NCBI GenBank assembly: GCA_020047915.1 | Contig: JAIFND010000036.1 | Coordinates: forward strand, 1 to 33,244 | Direction: 5' to 3' | Length of the DNA stretch: 33,244 nucleotides | Origin: a bacterium | GTDB taxonomy: Bacteria > Planctomycetota > UBA11346 | Shown: piece after piece, positions 1-8,033 of the stretch | How positions within the stretch are numbered: position 1 is the stretch's first letter | How the letters are laid out: the number at the start of each line of letters is the position of its first letter | Program-made: the position numbers and the translations under genes | The notes under the pieces: generated by a model | Seen by the model: the letters and a program-made list of their open reading frames with translations, nothing else | The model's database searches: none | Told to the model about the DNA's origin: nothing

Positions 1-99
1 AAACTCGACTTACAGCTTTTGGGATCGACGTAACTCAAGGTACGGTGATAGGGATCTGAAAATTCACCGGACCCCAGGAGTGGACGTCAGGAGAGCATC

Positions 100-1971
100 A
101 TGGGGGTCCATACAAGCCCATCGCGCATCAATCTACCCAATGAACTGGCCACAATCCTGGACCGGGCCCCATCCTGGTCACTGCCGCTAACCCGCGAGGA
201 CCTGGTCGATCGAGCTGTCGGTGGGGCGGATTCCGACTCCTACCGCATCGCCTACAATGTGCCGGGCATCGGCAACATCATCGAAGCCGAGGTGGTGCGC
301 AGCCGCAACGGCCTGGTGGTCAATTACTCCGAACCCTACATGCGACGGCGCGATCCCGATTGCATGGTGGTCGCCGATGGTCTGCCGACCGATCAGACCA
401 CCTTCGTGGAACGCTTCGGCACACCTTTCGACGCCACCCGCAAGCAGGTGCACGAGTGGTTGGCGACCCAGCATCTGCTGGTGCTGCCGTTCTGGGCCGG
501 CGATCCAGCCCTCGGCCATGGCGCGCTGCTCATCGCGCCGGCCAATGCCGGCTTCTTCGCGGCCGGGCTGGCGGACATCCAGGGATTCATCCCTGCCACC
601 GAATTGCCGGAGAAGTTCACCCCCAAGGCGATCATCCTGCTGGCTCCGACCTTCCGCCACACCCTGTGCCAGGGGAAGCAGGTCGTCGTGCACAACCGCA
701 CCGACGACATCCACGAACTGTATTCCTTGAACCTGTATCCCGGGCCCAGTGCGAAGAAGGGCATCTATGGCGTGCTGCTGCACATCGGTGAGAAGGAGGG
801 CTGGCTGACTGCCCATGGCGCGACCGTGCAGGTGGTCACCCCATATGACAACACCGTCACCATTCTGCACGAAGGCGCGAGCGGGGGCGGCAAGAGCGAG
901 ATGCTCGAGTACGCCCACCGCGAACAGGATGGCCAGCTGCTCCTGGGCACCAATGTCCAGACCAAGGAAACCCGCCACATCCGCATGCCGCAAGGCTGCC
1001 GGCTGCGTCCGGTGACCGATGACATGGCGTTGTGCCATCCCCTTGATCAGGGCCAGAAGCGCAAGCTGGTCGTGCAGGATGCCGAGGATGCCTGGTTCGT
1101 CCGCGTCAACCACATCGAACACTATGGCACCGATCATCAGCTGGAGCAGTTGACCATCCATCCGCCGCTGCCACTGGTCTTCATAAATATCCAGGGCACT
1201 GCGGGCGCGACGACGCTGATCTGGGAGCACCGCGAAGACAAGCCCGGGGTGCGCTGCCCCAATCCGCGCGTCATCCTGCCCCGACACATCGTTCCCAATA
1301 TCGTTGATGGCCCGGTCGAGGTGGATGTGCGCAGCTTCGGCGTGCGCTGCCCGCCCTGCACCGCCAAGATGCCAACTTACGGCATCCTCGGCCTGATGCA
1401 TGTCCTGCCACCCGCGCTGGCCTGGCTGTGGCGCCTGGTCGCCCCGCGCGGCCACGCCAACCCCAGCATCGTTGGCGATGATGGTCTGCAGAGCGAAGGG
1501 GTTGGATCCTACTGGCCGTTCGCCACCGGTCGCCGCGTCGATCAGGCCAATCTGCTGCTGCGTCAGATCCAATCGACGCCCGAGACGCGGTATATCCTCC
1601 TTCCGAACCAGCATGTCGGTTCCTGGAAGATGGGCTTCATGCCGCAATGGCTGGCCCGGGAATACCTCGCCCGCCGCGGCGGCGTCCGCTTCGACAAGGC
1701 GCAACTCGTGGCCAACCGCAGCCCGCTCCTGGGCTGGACCCCGGCCCATCTCCAGATCGAGGGTGTGCAACTGCCCGACTGGCTGCTGCGCACCAATGAA
1801 CAGAGCGAAGTGGGCGATGCCGCATACGATGCCGGGGCGCTCATCCTCAAGACGTTCTTCTCCAGCGTCCTGAAAGCCTATGAACAACCGGACCTCGATC
1901 CGCAGGGTCGCCGCATCCTGACCTGCTTCATGGATGGCGGCGGTATCCGCGACTTCGAGGCGCTGGGGTGA
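100..1971 (+). CDS. DUF4914-like protein with PEPCK-like P-loop
   Basis: A 623-residue cytoplasmic protein with no signal peptide or membrane segment. The ATG at 100 follows an AGGAG-type ribosome site at the usual distance. The clearest motif is a P-loop, EGASGGGKSEM, at residues 258-268 (Lys265), resembling the kinase-1a loop of ATP-type phosphoenolpyruvate carboxykinases. The length and overall pattern match my recollection of the DUF4914 family, which is PEPCK-like and has no established reaction. Binding of a nucleotide triphosphate is therefore likely, while the substrate is unknown. The stop codon overlaps the GTG of the purE remnant (GTGA), so it was probably translated together with the purine genes. 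The family name is from memory of sequence style; the P-loop is directly visible. Confidence 0.75.
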   Translation: MGVHTSPSRINLPNELATILDRAPSWSLPLTREDLVDRAVGGADSDSYRIAYNVPGIGNIIEAEVVRSRNGLVVNYSEPYMRRRDPDCMVVADGLPTDQTTFVERFGTPFDATRKQVHEWLATQHLLVLPFWAGDPALGHGALLIAPANAGFFAAGLADIQGFIPATELPEKFTPKAIILLAPTFRHTLCQGKQVVVHNRTDDIHELYSLNLYPGPSAKKGIYGVLLHIGEKEGWLTAHGATVQVVTPYDNTVTILHEGASGGGKSEMLEYAHREQDGQLLLGTNVQTKETRHIRMPQGCRLRPVTDDMALCHPLDQGQKRKLVVQDAEDAWFVRVNHIEHYGTDHQLEQLTIHPPLPLVFINIQGTAGATTLIWEHREDKPGVRCPNPRVILPRHIVPNIVDGPVEVDVRSFGVRCPPCTAKMPTYGILGLMHVLPPALAWLWRLVAPRGHANPSIVGDDGLQSEGVGSYWPFATGRRVDQANLLLRQIQSTPETRYILLPNQHVGSWKMGFMPQWLAREYLARRGGVRFDKAQLVANRSPLLGWTPAHLQIEGVQLPDWLLRTNEQSEVGDAAYDAGALILKTFFSSVLKAYEQPDLDPQGRRILTCFMDGGGIRDFEALG

Positions 1972-2168
1972 ATCAGCCGCTTCCGCCGGTCGGTGTGATC
2001 ATGGGTTCGCGCAGCGACGGGCGCAACCACCTGGACAAGCTCGCTGTGTCGCACGAGGTCCGTGTCGTGTCGGCACATCGCACCGCCCATCATCTCGTGG
2101 ATCAGGCCGAGCAGGCCGACTGCATCAGCCCGGATCCGTGCGTGGCTACGCCGGGAAAGCCGAGATGA
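1968..2168 (+). pseudogene. purE: Truncated purE (N5-CAIR mutase) remnant
   Basis: A 66-codon frame that starts with the PurE phosphate-binding motif GVIMGSRSD and continues to the active-site strand EVRVVSAHRT. Intact PurE is about 160-180 residues. Between the two motifs the usual roughly 19-residue helix is shortened to about 12, and everything after AEQA (about two thirds of the enzyme, including the conserved Gly-rich core) is gone. The proline that normally follows the HRT motif is alanine. The GTG start overlaps the upstream stop, and the stop overlaps the purK ATG (ATGA), so the operon frame structure survived the deletion. It cannot encode a working mutase. The 65 nt before purK are too short to hold the missing part in another frame. 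Confidence 0.8.
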
Positions 2169-3280
2169 GTGCGGAAGCGCATCCTGTGGTGGCCGTGCTC
2201 GGAGGAGGCCAGCTCGGTCGGATGCTGGTCCAAGCCGGACAACGGATCGGTGTGGACTGCCGGCTGTATGTTCCCGGCCCGGAAACGGTGACCTCGGGGG
2301 CAGCTCCGGCGATCAGCGCAGCGTGGGACGATGAAGACGCTTTGCGTTGTCTCGCAGACGGGGCGACGGTAGCGACCTGGGAGGTCGAGCATGTACCGCT
2401 GGGTACGGTCGCATTCCTGTCGCGCCTGGTTCAAGTGTATCCGGCAGCCTCCGTCCTGGTAAACGTCCAGGATCGCATGCTGCAGAAGGGCCTGTTCGAT
2501 TGCCTGGGCCTACCCACGGCACCATGGATGGCGCCTGATGATCTGGAGTCCTGCCGTGAAGCCGCTGCAAGATTCGGCCTGCCTCTGGTGGCCAAGGCGC
2601 GTCTCGGTGGGTATGACGGTCGTGGCCAGCGGATCCTGCGCTGCGACGCTGATGTGGTGGAAGCCTGGAACCAGCGCGGTCCGTACGGGTTCATCCTCGA
2701 ACGCTTCGTCTCCTTCACCGATGAATGCTCGATCGTGTCGGTCCACGGCCAGGATGGCGAAATCCGTCATTGGCCGGTAGTCGAGAACCGCCATCACGAT
2801 GGGATTCTCACCACGACATTGGCCCCGCATCCAGCCTGGTCGCCTGGACTACAGGCCCGGGCTGAGGCCATTGCCTCCACGCTGCTGCGAAAGCTGAATT
2901 ATGTGGGGGTCATGGCCGTCGAGCTGTTCCGTAACGGAGAGGTGCTGGTCATCAACGAGGTGGCACCACGGGTTCACAACTCCGGCCACTGGACGATTGA
3001 GGGCGCCAGATGCAGCCAGTTCGAAAACCACCTGCGCGCCATCCTTGGCCGCCCACTCGGCGAGACCGCGGCCCAGGGATATGCCGCCATGGTCAACTGC
3101 CTGGGGACCATGCCTGACGCGCATCACACCGAGGATCTGGGCGTGCATCGACATGATTACCGCCATCAGCCACGCACAGGACGCAAGGTCGGCCATCTGA
3201 CCGTGGTTGGTGCCACGGTGGCGGAACGCGATGCCAGGCTGGCTGTCCTTCAGCAACGGTTGGCTGCGATCACGGTCTGA
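2165..3280 (+). CDS. purK: N5-carboxyaminoimidazole ribonucleotide synthase
   Basis: A 371-residue ATP-grasp enzyme of de novo purine synthesis that carboxylates AIR to N5-CAIR using ATP and bicarbonate. The N-terminus VAVLGGGQLGRML is the PurK signature. The ATP-grasp Gly-rich loop is KARLGGYDGRG (residues 144-154) and the Mg-binding Asn-Glu pair is N264-E265 within INEVAPRVHNSGHWTIEG, followed by the family motif SQFENHLRAILG. The length is normal and the frame is intact. The frame stays open upstream to 1934, but the ATG at 2165 overlaps the purE-remnant stop and gives the canonical PurK N-terminus. Its normal partner PurE is broken immediately upstream, so the product would need a second PurE elsewhere to enter the pathway. 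Confidence 0.93.
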   Translation: MSAEAHPVVAVLGGGQLGRMLVQAGQRIGVDCRLYVPGPETVTSGAAPAISAAWDDEDALRCLADGATVATWEVEHVPLGTVAFLSRLVQVYPAASVLVNVQDRMLQKGLFDCLGLPTAPWMAPDDLESCREAAARFGLPLVAKARLGGYDGRGQRILRCDADVVEAWNQRGPYGFILERFVSFTDECSIVSVHGQDGEIRHWPVVENRHHDGILTTTLAPHPAWSPGLQARAEAIASTLLRKLNYVGVMAVELFRNGEVLVINEVAPRVHNSGHWTIEGARCSQFENHLRAILGRPLGETAAQGYAAMVNCLGTMPDAHHTEDLGVHRHDYRHQPRTGRKVGHLTVVGATVAERDARLAVLQQRLAAITV

Positions 3281-3302
3281 CGCACATGGATCTCAGGCTC
3301 CC

Positions 3303-3455
3303 GCTGCCGTACGTGTCGCCCTGCCCAGCGCCGACCTCGGGCTGTGCTTGGCCTACGCACCCGGTGTCACCTTCCCGTTCAACCTCGCCATGCGGATCAC
3401 CCTGTGCCATGCCCTGGCTGCGCTCCTGGCGCAGGCGCGTCTGTCCGGGTTGTAG
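3303..3455 (+). pseudogene. C-terminal relic of SbtA-type bicarbonate permease
   Basis: A short in-frame tail of about 50 residues that ends at TAG 3453-3455. It reads RVALPSADLGLCLAYAPG, then VTFPFNLAMRITLCHALA. This resembles the C-terminus of the sodium-dependent bicarbonate permease family (SbtA/DUF897), where a GITFPFNxxxGIPLY helix closes the protein. Two expected features have drifted: the GIP of the helix is now RIT. The remaining 300 or so residues are absent, since purK ends only about 20 nt upstream. There is no start codon or ribosome site of its own. The family assignment rests on a single motif, so it is moderate. Confidence 0.5.
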
Positions 3456-3458
3456 GCC

Positions 3459-3845
3459 ATGACTCCTATCCCAGCATCCGGCCTCTACGGTGTGGGCGGA
3501 GCGATCGTCCTCGCGCAATTCTCTCTCGGCGGCGTCTATGCCTGGTCCACCTACGTGCCGGGGCTGACCGCCCAGCATGGCCTGAACCTGTTCGAGACCC
3601 AGGCTGTGTTCGGCACCGTCTTTGCCGTCTTTGTTGGCACCATGTTGTCGGTGCGCCGGATCCTGAACCGGACAGGCCCGCGTGAACAAGAGGGTCGTCC
3701 ATGCCATCCATCCAGCCTGCCTATCCGACCTATGCCGGCGTGCGTGCCTCCTCGACACCGCCGGCCGGTGACGATGGCGTTCGTCCGCATGCGCTGCACC
3801 CATCGTGTTGTGCGCTCCCACGCAGTTCACCAACAACCCCGTTGA
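3459..3845 (+). pseudogene. N-terminal relic of OFA-type MFS transporter
   Basis: The ATG at 3459 opens a 128-codon frame whose first 75 codons resemble the first two membrane helices of the oxalate/formate antiporter (OFA) family of MFS permeases: LAQFSLGGVYAWSTYVPGL, then the FETQAVFGTVFAVFVGTML helix and a loop ending RTGPR. That loop is the expected end of helix 2, before the conserved MFS loop. After about 3683 the frame turns Arg/Pro/His-rich with no membrane character, so the remaining ten helices are missing. It begins four bases after the permease-tail stop, which suggests a deletion fused two transporter genes. The stretch from 3684 to 3940 contains no recognisable gene, only a good -10-like hexamer TATACT at 3853-3858. 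Confidence 0.55.
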
Positions 3846-3940
3846 GGGTAAATATACTGACTATCGTACGCAGAACGAACGATGCGAGACATCGGTAGAA
3901 CCGTATGGTCACACCAGACCCGACAGAGACAGTATACAGA

Positions 3941-5290
3941 ATGACCAATACCACGGCTGAAGCCCCCCATGCCCTTTCCCATCCGCAGGTTCTGCTGCGT
4001 CTGGGATCGCAGCCGGATGGATTGACCTCGGCCGAAGGATCACGCCGTTTGGCTGAACTTGGTCCCAATCGACTGCCCGTCGCTCGGGGGGAATCGGCTT
4101 GGCGCATCGCCTGGCGCCAGATCAACAACCCGATCTCCTGGGTCCTGGTCGGCGCCGGGGTGCTGGCTCTGGCGTTGCGCCAGACGACCGATGCGGCCGT
4201 GGTATTCGCTGCCGTCCTCATCAATGCGGCGATCGGATTTATCCAGGAATGGCGTGCCGGCCGAGCCATCGCAGCCCTCTCGGCGATGGTTGCTGACGCC
4301 TCCACCGTGCTTCGCGATGGCCGTCCCCAGATGTTGCCGGCCGAATCACTGGTGGTTGGGGATGTCGTGGTGCTCGCCGGCGGCGATAAGGTTCCAGCGG
4401 ATCTGCGCTTGATCGAGGCCAAGAATCTGCGCGCCGAAGAGGCTGCGCTTACGGGTGAATCCGTGCCGGTGACCAAGCAGATCGAAGCCGTAGCGGTCAA
4501 CGCAGCGCTTGGCGATCGGCTCTGCTTGGCCTTCGCTGGCACCCACATCACCCAGGGTGGCGGCCGTGGCGTGGTGGTGGCAACGGGGGCAGCGACCGAA
4601 CTCGGACGAATCAACGCCCTGCTGCAATCCGCCCCTTCGCTGGAAACACCGCTGACCCGGCAGTTGGCCCATGTCGGACGCTGGATCACCATCGGCGTCC
4701 TGATGCTCTCAGCGGCGCTCTTCGCGTACAGCGTGTGGGTCAAGGGCGGGAAGTACGGTGAGGCCGCCCTCACCGCTGTCACCCTCGCTGTTGCAGCCAT
4801 CCCAGAAGGGTTGCCGGCGATCATCACCATCGCCCTGGCCATCGGCGTGCGGCGCATGGCCGCTCGCCGGGCTGTGGTGCGGCAGCTTCCGGCAGTCGAG
4901 ACCCTGGGTTCAACCAGCGCCATCTGCAGCGACAAGACCGGCACTTTGACGCGTAATGAGATGACGGTTCAGGCCATCTGGTGCAATGACCAGCAGTACC
5001 GTGTTTCGGGCATCGGTTATGCACCCGAAGGTCGCATTGAGCAGGACGGCGTACCGGTTGCACAACTCCCTGACCCGTTGCGCGAGCTGCTCATAGGTGG
5101 GTGCCTATGCAACGACGCTGGACTGGACTCAAACGCGGATGGAAGCTGGCGCATCGCAGGAGACCCGACTGAAGCCGCTTTGCCCGGCTACGCGCGGACC
5201 AGGAACGCATTGATGCGGTTCCATTCGAGTCAGAGCATCGATTCATGGCCACATTGCATCGCAGTGGCGACGGTGTGGTGGCTTGGATGA
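3941..5290 (+). pseudogene. P-type cation ATPase, N-terminal part (frameshifted)
   Basis: First half of a P2-type cation-pumping ATPase, an inner-membrane pump that forms an aspartyl-phosphate. Visible from the ATG at 3941: an N-terminal LTSAEGSRRLAELGPN cation-ATPase segment, helices M1-M2, the actuator loop TGES (171-174), M4 with PEGLPA (from residue 288), and the phosphorylation site DKTGTLT with Asp331. The nucleotide domain then reaches GDPTEAAL near 5182, where homology stops. The same frame continues as unrelated sequence to the stop at 5290. The ATPase resumes in a different frame at about 5182-5200. An alternative ATG at 3905 is in frame, but the family motif fits the 3941 start. 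About ten residues seem lost at the junction, so this is a frameshift with a small deletion. Confidence 0.85.
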
Positions 5291-6669
5291 AAGGGGCACC
5301 TGAAACGGTGGCTGCCCGTTGTCGGCTCTCCGATGATGCGAGGAGCACGATCCGAGCCATCCAGGAATCGTTTGCTCAGCAAGGCTTGCGCGTCCTGGCC
5401 CTTGCTCGCAAGCCGGGACCCCAGGGGATGGGCACGCTTACGCCTGATCAGCTGACGGCGGACTGGTCCTGGTGCGGTCTGGTAGGCATGCTGGATCCGC
5501 CTCGCCAGGAGGCGATGGCCGCAATCCGCGAATGCCATGCCGCCGGCATCTCGGTGACCATGATCACAGGCGACCATCCCGCCACGGCGGCAGCCATCGG
5601 ACGGGAACTCGGTCTGGGCGGTTCCACCGCATTGACCGGCAACGATCTGGATCGACTTGATGCCGAGGGATGGCGGAATGCGGTGCGCGATGTGCGCGTG
5701 TTCGCCCGCGTTGCCCCCGAACACAAGATCCGCCTGGTTGAGACCCTGCAGGAAGCAGGCCATGTCGTGGCGATGACAGGTGATGGGGTGAATGACGCCC
5801 CGGCACTCAAGCGGGCGAACATTGGTGTTGCCATGGGCATCACTGGCACGGCGGTGAGCAAAGAGGCGGCGAAGATCGTCCTGACCGATGACAATTTCGC
5901 CACCATCGCCGCTGCGGTCGAGGAGGGTCGGCGGGTCTACGACAATCTCATCAAGGCGCTGGCCTTCCTCCTGCCGACCAATCTTGGCTTGGCGCTGATC
6001 TTGGCGGCATCCACGCTCTTCTTCCCCGTCATAAACGTGGAAGGCAGCGGCGCGGAATTGCTGCTGCCGATGTCACCGACGCAGATCCTCTGGATCAACC
6101 TGGTAGCCAGCGTTGCGCTCTCCCTGCCGATGGCCTTCGAAACCTTGGAGCCCGGAGCCATGCGCCGACCGCCGCGACGGCGCGATGATCCGATCTTCTC
6201 CACCTTCGTGATCTGGCGGACCGTGCTGGTGGCCGTCCTGATGGCGGCTGGCACATGCCTGCTGTTCCTCTGGGAATTCCGCCGACTCGTTCCGGAAACC
6301 ATGACGCAGGTCCCTGCCGAGGTGTGGACCGCAAGTCTGGCCGAGACCCAGAGTATCGCCGTCACCACGGTGGCGCTCTTCCAGGCGTGCTACCTGTTGC
6401 ACTGCCGCAGTCTGCATGGCGGCCTTGGCTCCGTTGGTTGGTTCTCAAATCCCGTGCTCTGGCCATGTCTTGCCGTGCTGCTCGCGTTGCAGGCTGCCTT
6501 CGTGTATCTGCCGTTCATGCAGTCCGTCTTCGGCACTGCCCGCTTGGATGTTGAGGCATGGTGGCACGCGTTGCTGCCAGGCTTGGCGGTGCTGCTCGTC
6601 ATTGACGTCGAGAAGCGCATCCGGCGCTGTAGGCAGGCGGGAACGCCGAGGACAAGTCGGACACCATGA
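5245..6669 (+). pseudogene. P-type cation ATPase, C-terminal part (frameshifted)
   Basis: Second half of the broken pump. Coding similarity begins before the first ATG: the same frame reads ARLRADQERIDAVPFESEHRF from 5182 onward, a typical nucleotide-domain segment, followed by MKGAPE. Later motifs are MITGDHPATA and the hinge MTGDGVNDAPALK, both intact, then helices M5-M10. In M6 the sequence is WINLVASVALSLPMAFE. Canonical calcium pumps have NLVTDG with an Asp that ligands Ca2+, and that Asp is absent here, so the transported ion cannot be assigned as calcium. A free protein from the 5245 ATG would lack the phosphorylation site and could not pump. Only programmed frameshifting or a sequencing error would restore function. 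Confidence 0.85.
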
Positions 6670-6687
6670 ACCGTTATGATGGTGGTA

Positions 6688-6751
6688 GGGACAGCCCTTC
6701 CGGGCCGCCCCCCGCGCGGATCCGTACGTGCGGAACTACCGCATACGGCTC
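6688..6751 (-). mobile_element. Group II intron 3'-end relic (domains V-VI)
   Basis: Read on the minus strand, 6751 to 6719 begins GAGCCGTATGCGG and ends CGCACGTACGGATC, matching the near-invariant bacterial group II intron domain V. Right after it, 6711 to 6688 folds into a ten-pair hairpin (G-U pairs allowed) with loop GGAA, in the position of domain VI, followed by CTACC as at many intron 3' ends. The domain V tetraloop is not GNRA, and the catalytic-triad G-U wobble is now G-A, so it looks inactive. No reverse transcriptase or maturase reading frame lies upstream (6752 to 7007). This is the tail of a degraded element. How far the relic extends past 6751 is unclear; perhaps to about 6860. 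Confidence 0.65.
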
Positions 6752-6886
6752 TTGCCTTGGGTAGTGGCGGCGAAGCGCTCCCAGGGATATGGATGCTTCA
6801 AGACAGATCAGCGGTGTACGACGGGGACGGTCACGGCAGCCAGTGCTCCGGTGCCGGATGATTGCGCCGGCCATGCGGGCCGTGGT

Positions 6887-7012
6887 CATGCCAGATAATC
6901 CTAAACCCGGCGATAGCGGTCACACAGAGCACCAGAGTGACCAGAGGGGAAATGCTTTGCATGGTACATCGACATGCACCGTCCGGTGCTGCGTTTAGGA
7001 TAATGCCTCATG
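6887..7012. repeat. Imperfect inverted repeats around a ~86-bp core
   Basis: The arm at 6895-6906 (ATAATCCTAAAC) and the arm at 6993-7004 (GTTTAGGATAAT) are inverted copies with 11 of 12 positions matching. The match continues weakly outward to CATG on both sides (about 15 of 20 overall). The core contains two smaller hairpins, GGTCAC with GTGACC, and GCACC (6976-6980) with GGTGC (6985-6989), but no gene. The right arm touches the stop codon of the ADP-ribosylglycohydrolase gene. A short non-autonomous element or a leftover of transposon ends would fit; no target duplication is evident. Together with the intron relic this accounts for the 338-bp gap between genes. Confidence 0.4.
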
Positions 7013-8033
7013 GCAGCAGCCGGCGCAATCCATGGGCGAGGATGACCCCCAGGAACACCAGGTTGCGCAGCGGCTGGCACGGCCACCACCAACCTACCGG
7101 ACGTGGCGTTTCCGCGGCGAAGGCCTGCCCGGCAGCGCTCAGGACCCCGATGGACAGCGGCCAGTCGGCGATCCGCTCCAGCCAGGCCGCCGGGAAGGCC
7201 GCGACGCCGCGCTCGGTGCCCAGCAGGGCGCCAGCAATCGCGCCCATCGTGTCGGTGTCACCGCCGCAACGCAGGATGGACTCGAAGCAGGCTGACGAAT
7301 CCGCGCGATGGCGCAGCCAGGCGTACAGGGCGAGAGGCACGCTGTGCAGGGCATAGCCGGACACGTAGTCTGGGCAGCCCAGGTCGATGGCGACCGCATC
7401 CACCGGATCGCCGGCGCAGTGATGACGTTCCAGCATGGCGACGCGGTCCTGCCAGGCAGCGTCAGCTGATATGCCACGCCAGATGGACCACACGCCCACG
7501 ACCGGTTCACCACGGGTGACGAGGGCGGCGCTCTCGGCCACGGCGAGGGCCGCGGTGAGAGCCTGGTCATCCCGATGGGTCAGCACTGTCGAGGCGGTGA
7601 CGAAGGCGCGCCGCTGCACCGGATCGTGCGACCAGCGCACCCCGATGAGCGCGGCGCGCATGGCCGGGCCATTGCCGGCGGAACGGACCCCGCTGCGCGC
7701 AGGAGGGAAGCCCAGCCACGAGCGGATCAGACCCAGGGCGGTCGCCTTGCCGCACCCGCCGGGCAGGGCGACCAGCCACCAGCGCAGGCGGCGGGCCAGG
7801 GCGCGGGCGAAGACGGCGGCGTCTGGGCCGGCCGCGAGCAGGGCCTGCGCGGTCAGGAAGGCATGCTCGGTGTCATCACTGACCAGGCCGCGGCCGCACA
7901 CCAGGCGATGGCGCAACGGCCCCGGAAAACGCCGGGCGATGCGCGCGCGGGACAGGCCTTCCGCCGGCAGCAGCAGGCTGTCCCCGATCGCTGTGCCGAT
8001 CAGGCAGCCGCTGGTGCGCTCATGCAGGTGCAC
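7008..8033 (-). CDS. ADP-ribosylglycohydrolase (DraG/ARH-like)
   Basis: A 341-residue enzyme of the DraG/ARH superfamily, expected to release ADP-ribose from modified proteins, nucleic acids or small molecules with two Mg2+ ions. Both metal-binding motifs are present: SDDT at residues 52-55 and GGDTDTMGA at 257-265. The N-terminal GCLIGTAIGDS is the family opening. The likely start is GTG at 8033, overlapping the end of the upstream Nudix-ARH gene by 14 nt, which implies translational coupling. A longer open frame upstream is overlap with that gene. The last 25 or so residues form an unusual hydrophobic and arginine-rich tail (LVFLGVILAHGLRRLLP), possibly an amphipathic membrane anchor. It is the final gene of the NrtR operon; substrate unknown. 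Confidence 0.88.
   Translation of the reverse strand: MHLHERTSGCLIGTAIGDSLLLPAEGLSRARIARRFPGPLRHRLVCGRGLVSDDTEHAFLTAQALLAAGPDAAVFARALARRLRWWLVALPGGCGKATALGLIRSWLGFPPARSGVRSAGNGPAMRAALIGVRWSHDPVQRRAFVTASTVLTHRDDQALTAALAVAESAALVTRGEPVVGVWSIWRGISADAAWQDRVAMLERHHCAGDPVDAVAIDLGCPDYVSGYALHSVPLALYAWLRHRADSSACFESILRCGGDTDTMGAIAGALLGTERGVAAFPAAWLERIADWPLSIGVLSAAGQAFAAETPRPVGWWWPCQPLRNLVFLGVILAHGLRRLLP

Noticed and set aside
187-1887. A 566-codon minus-strand open frame opposite the DUF4914-like gene
   Set aside because: It is antisense to a gene with a good ribosome site and P-loop, and has no domain of its own.
3853-3900. A promoter with TATACT and an inverted repeat ATCGT/ACGAT before the ATPase
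   Set aside because: The -10 is good but no -35 sits at a proper distance, and the repeat is only five bases per arm, so it was not listed as a feature.
6688-6711. A hairpin after the ATPase as an intrinsic terminator
   Set aside because: Read on the plus strand the stem has C-A mismatches and no T tract follows; the pairing is perfect only on the minus strand, where it fits intron domain VI.
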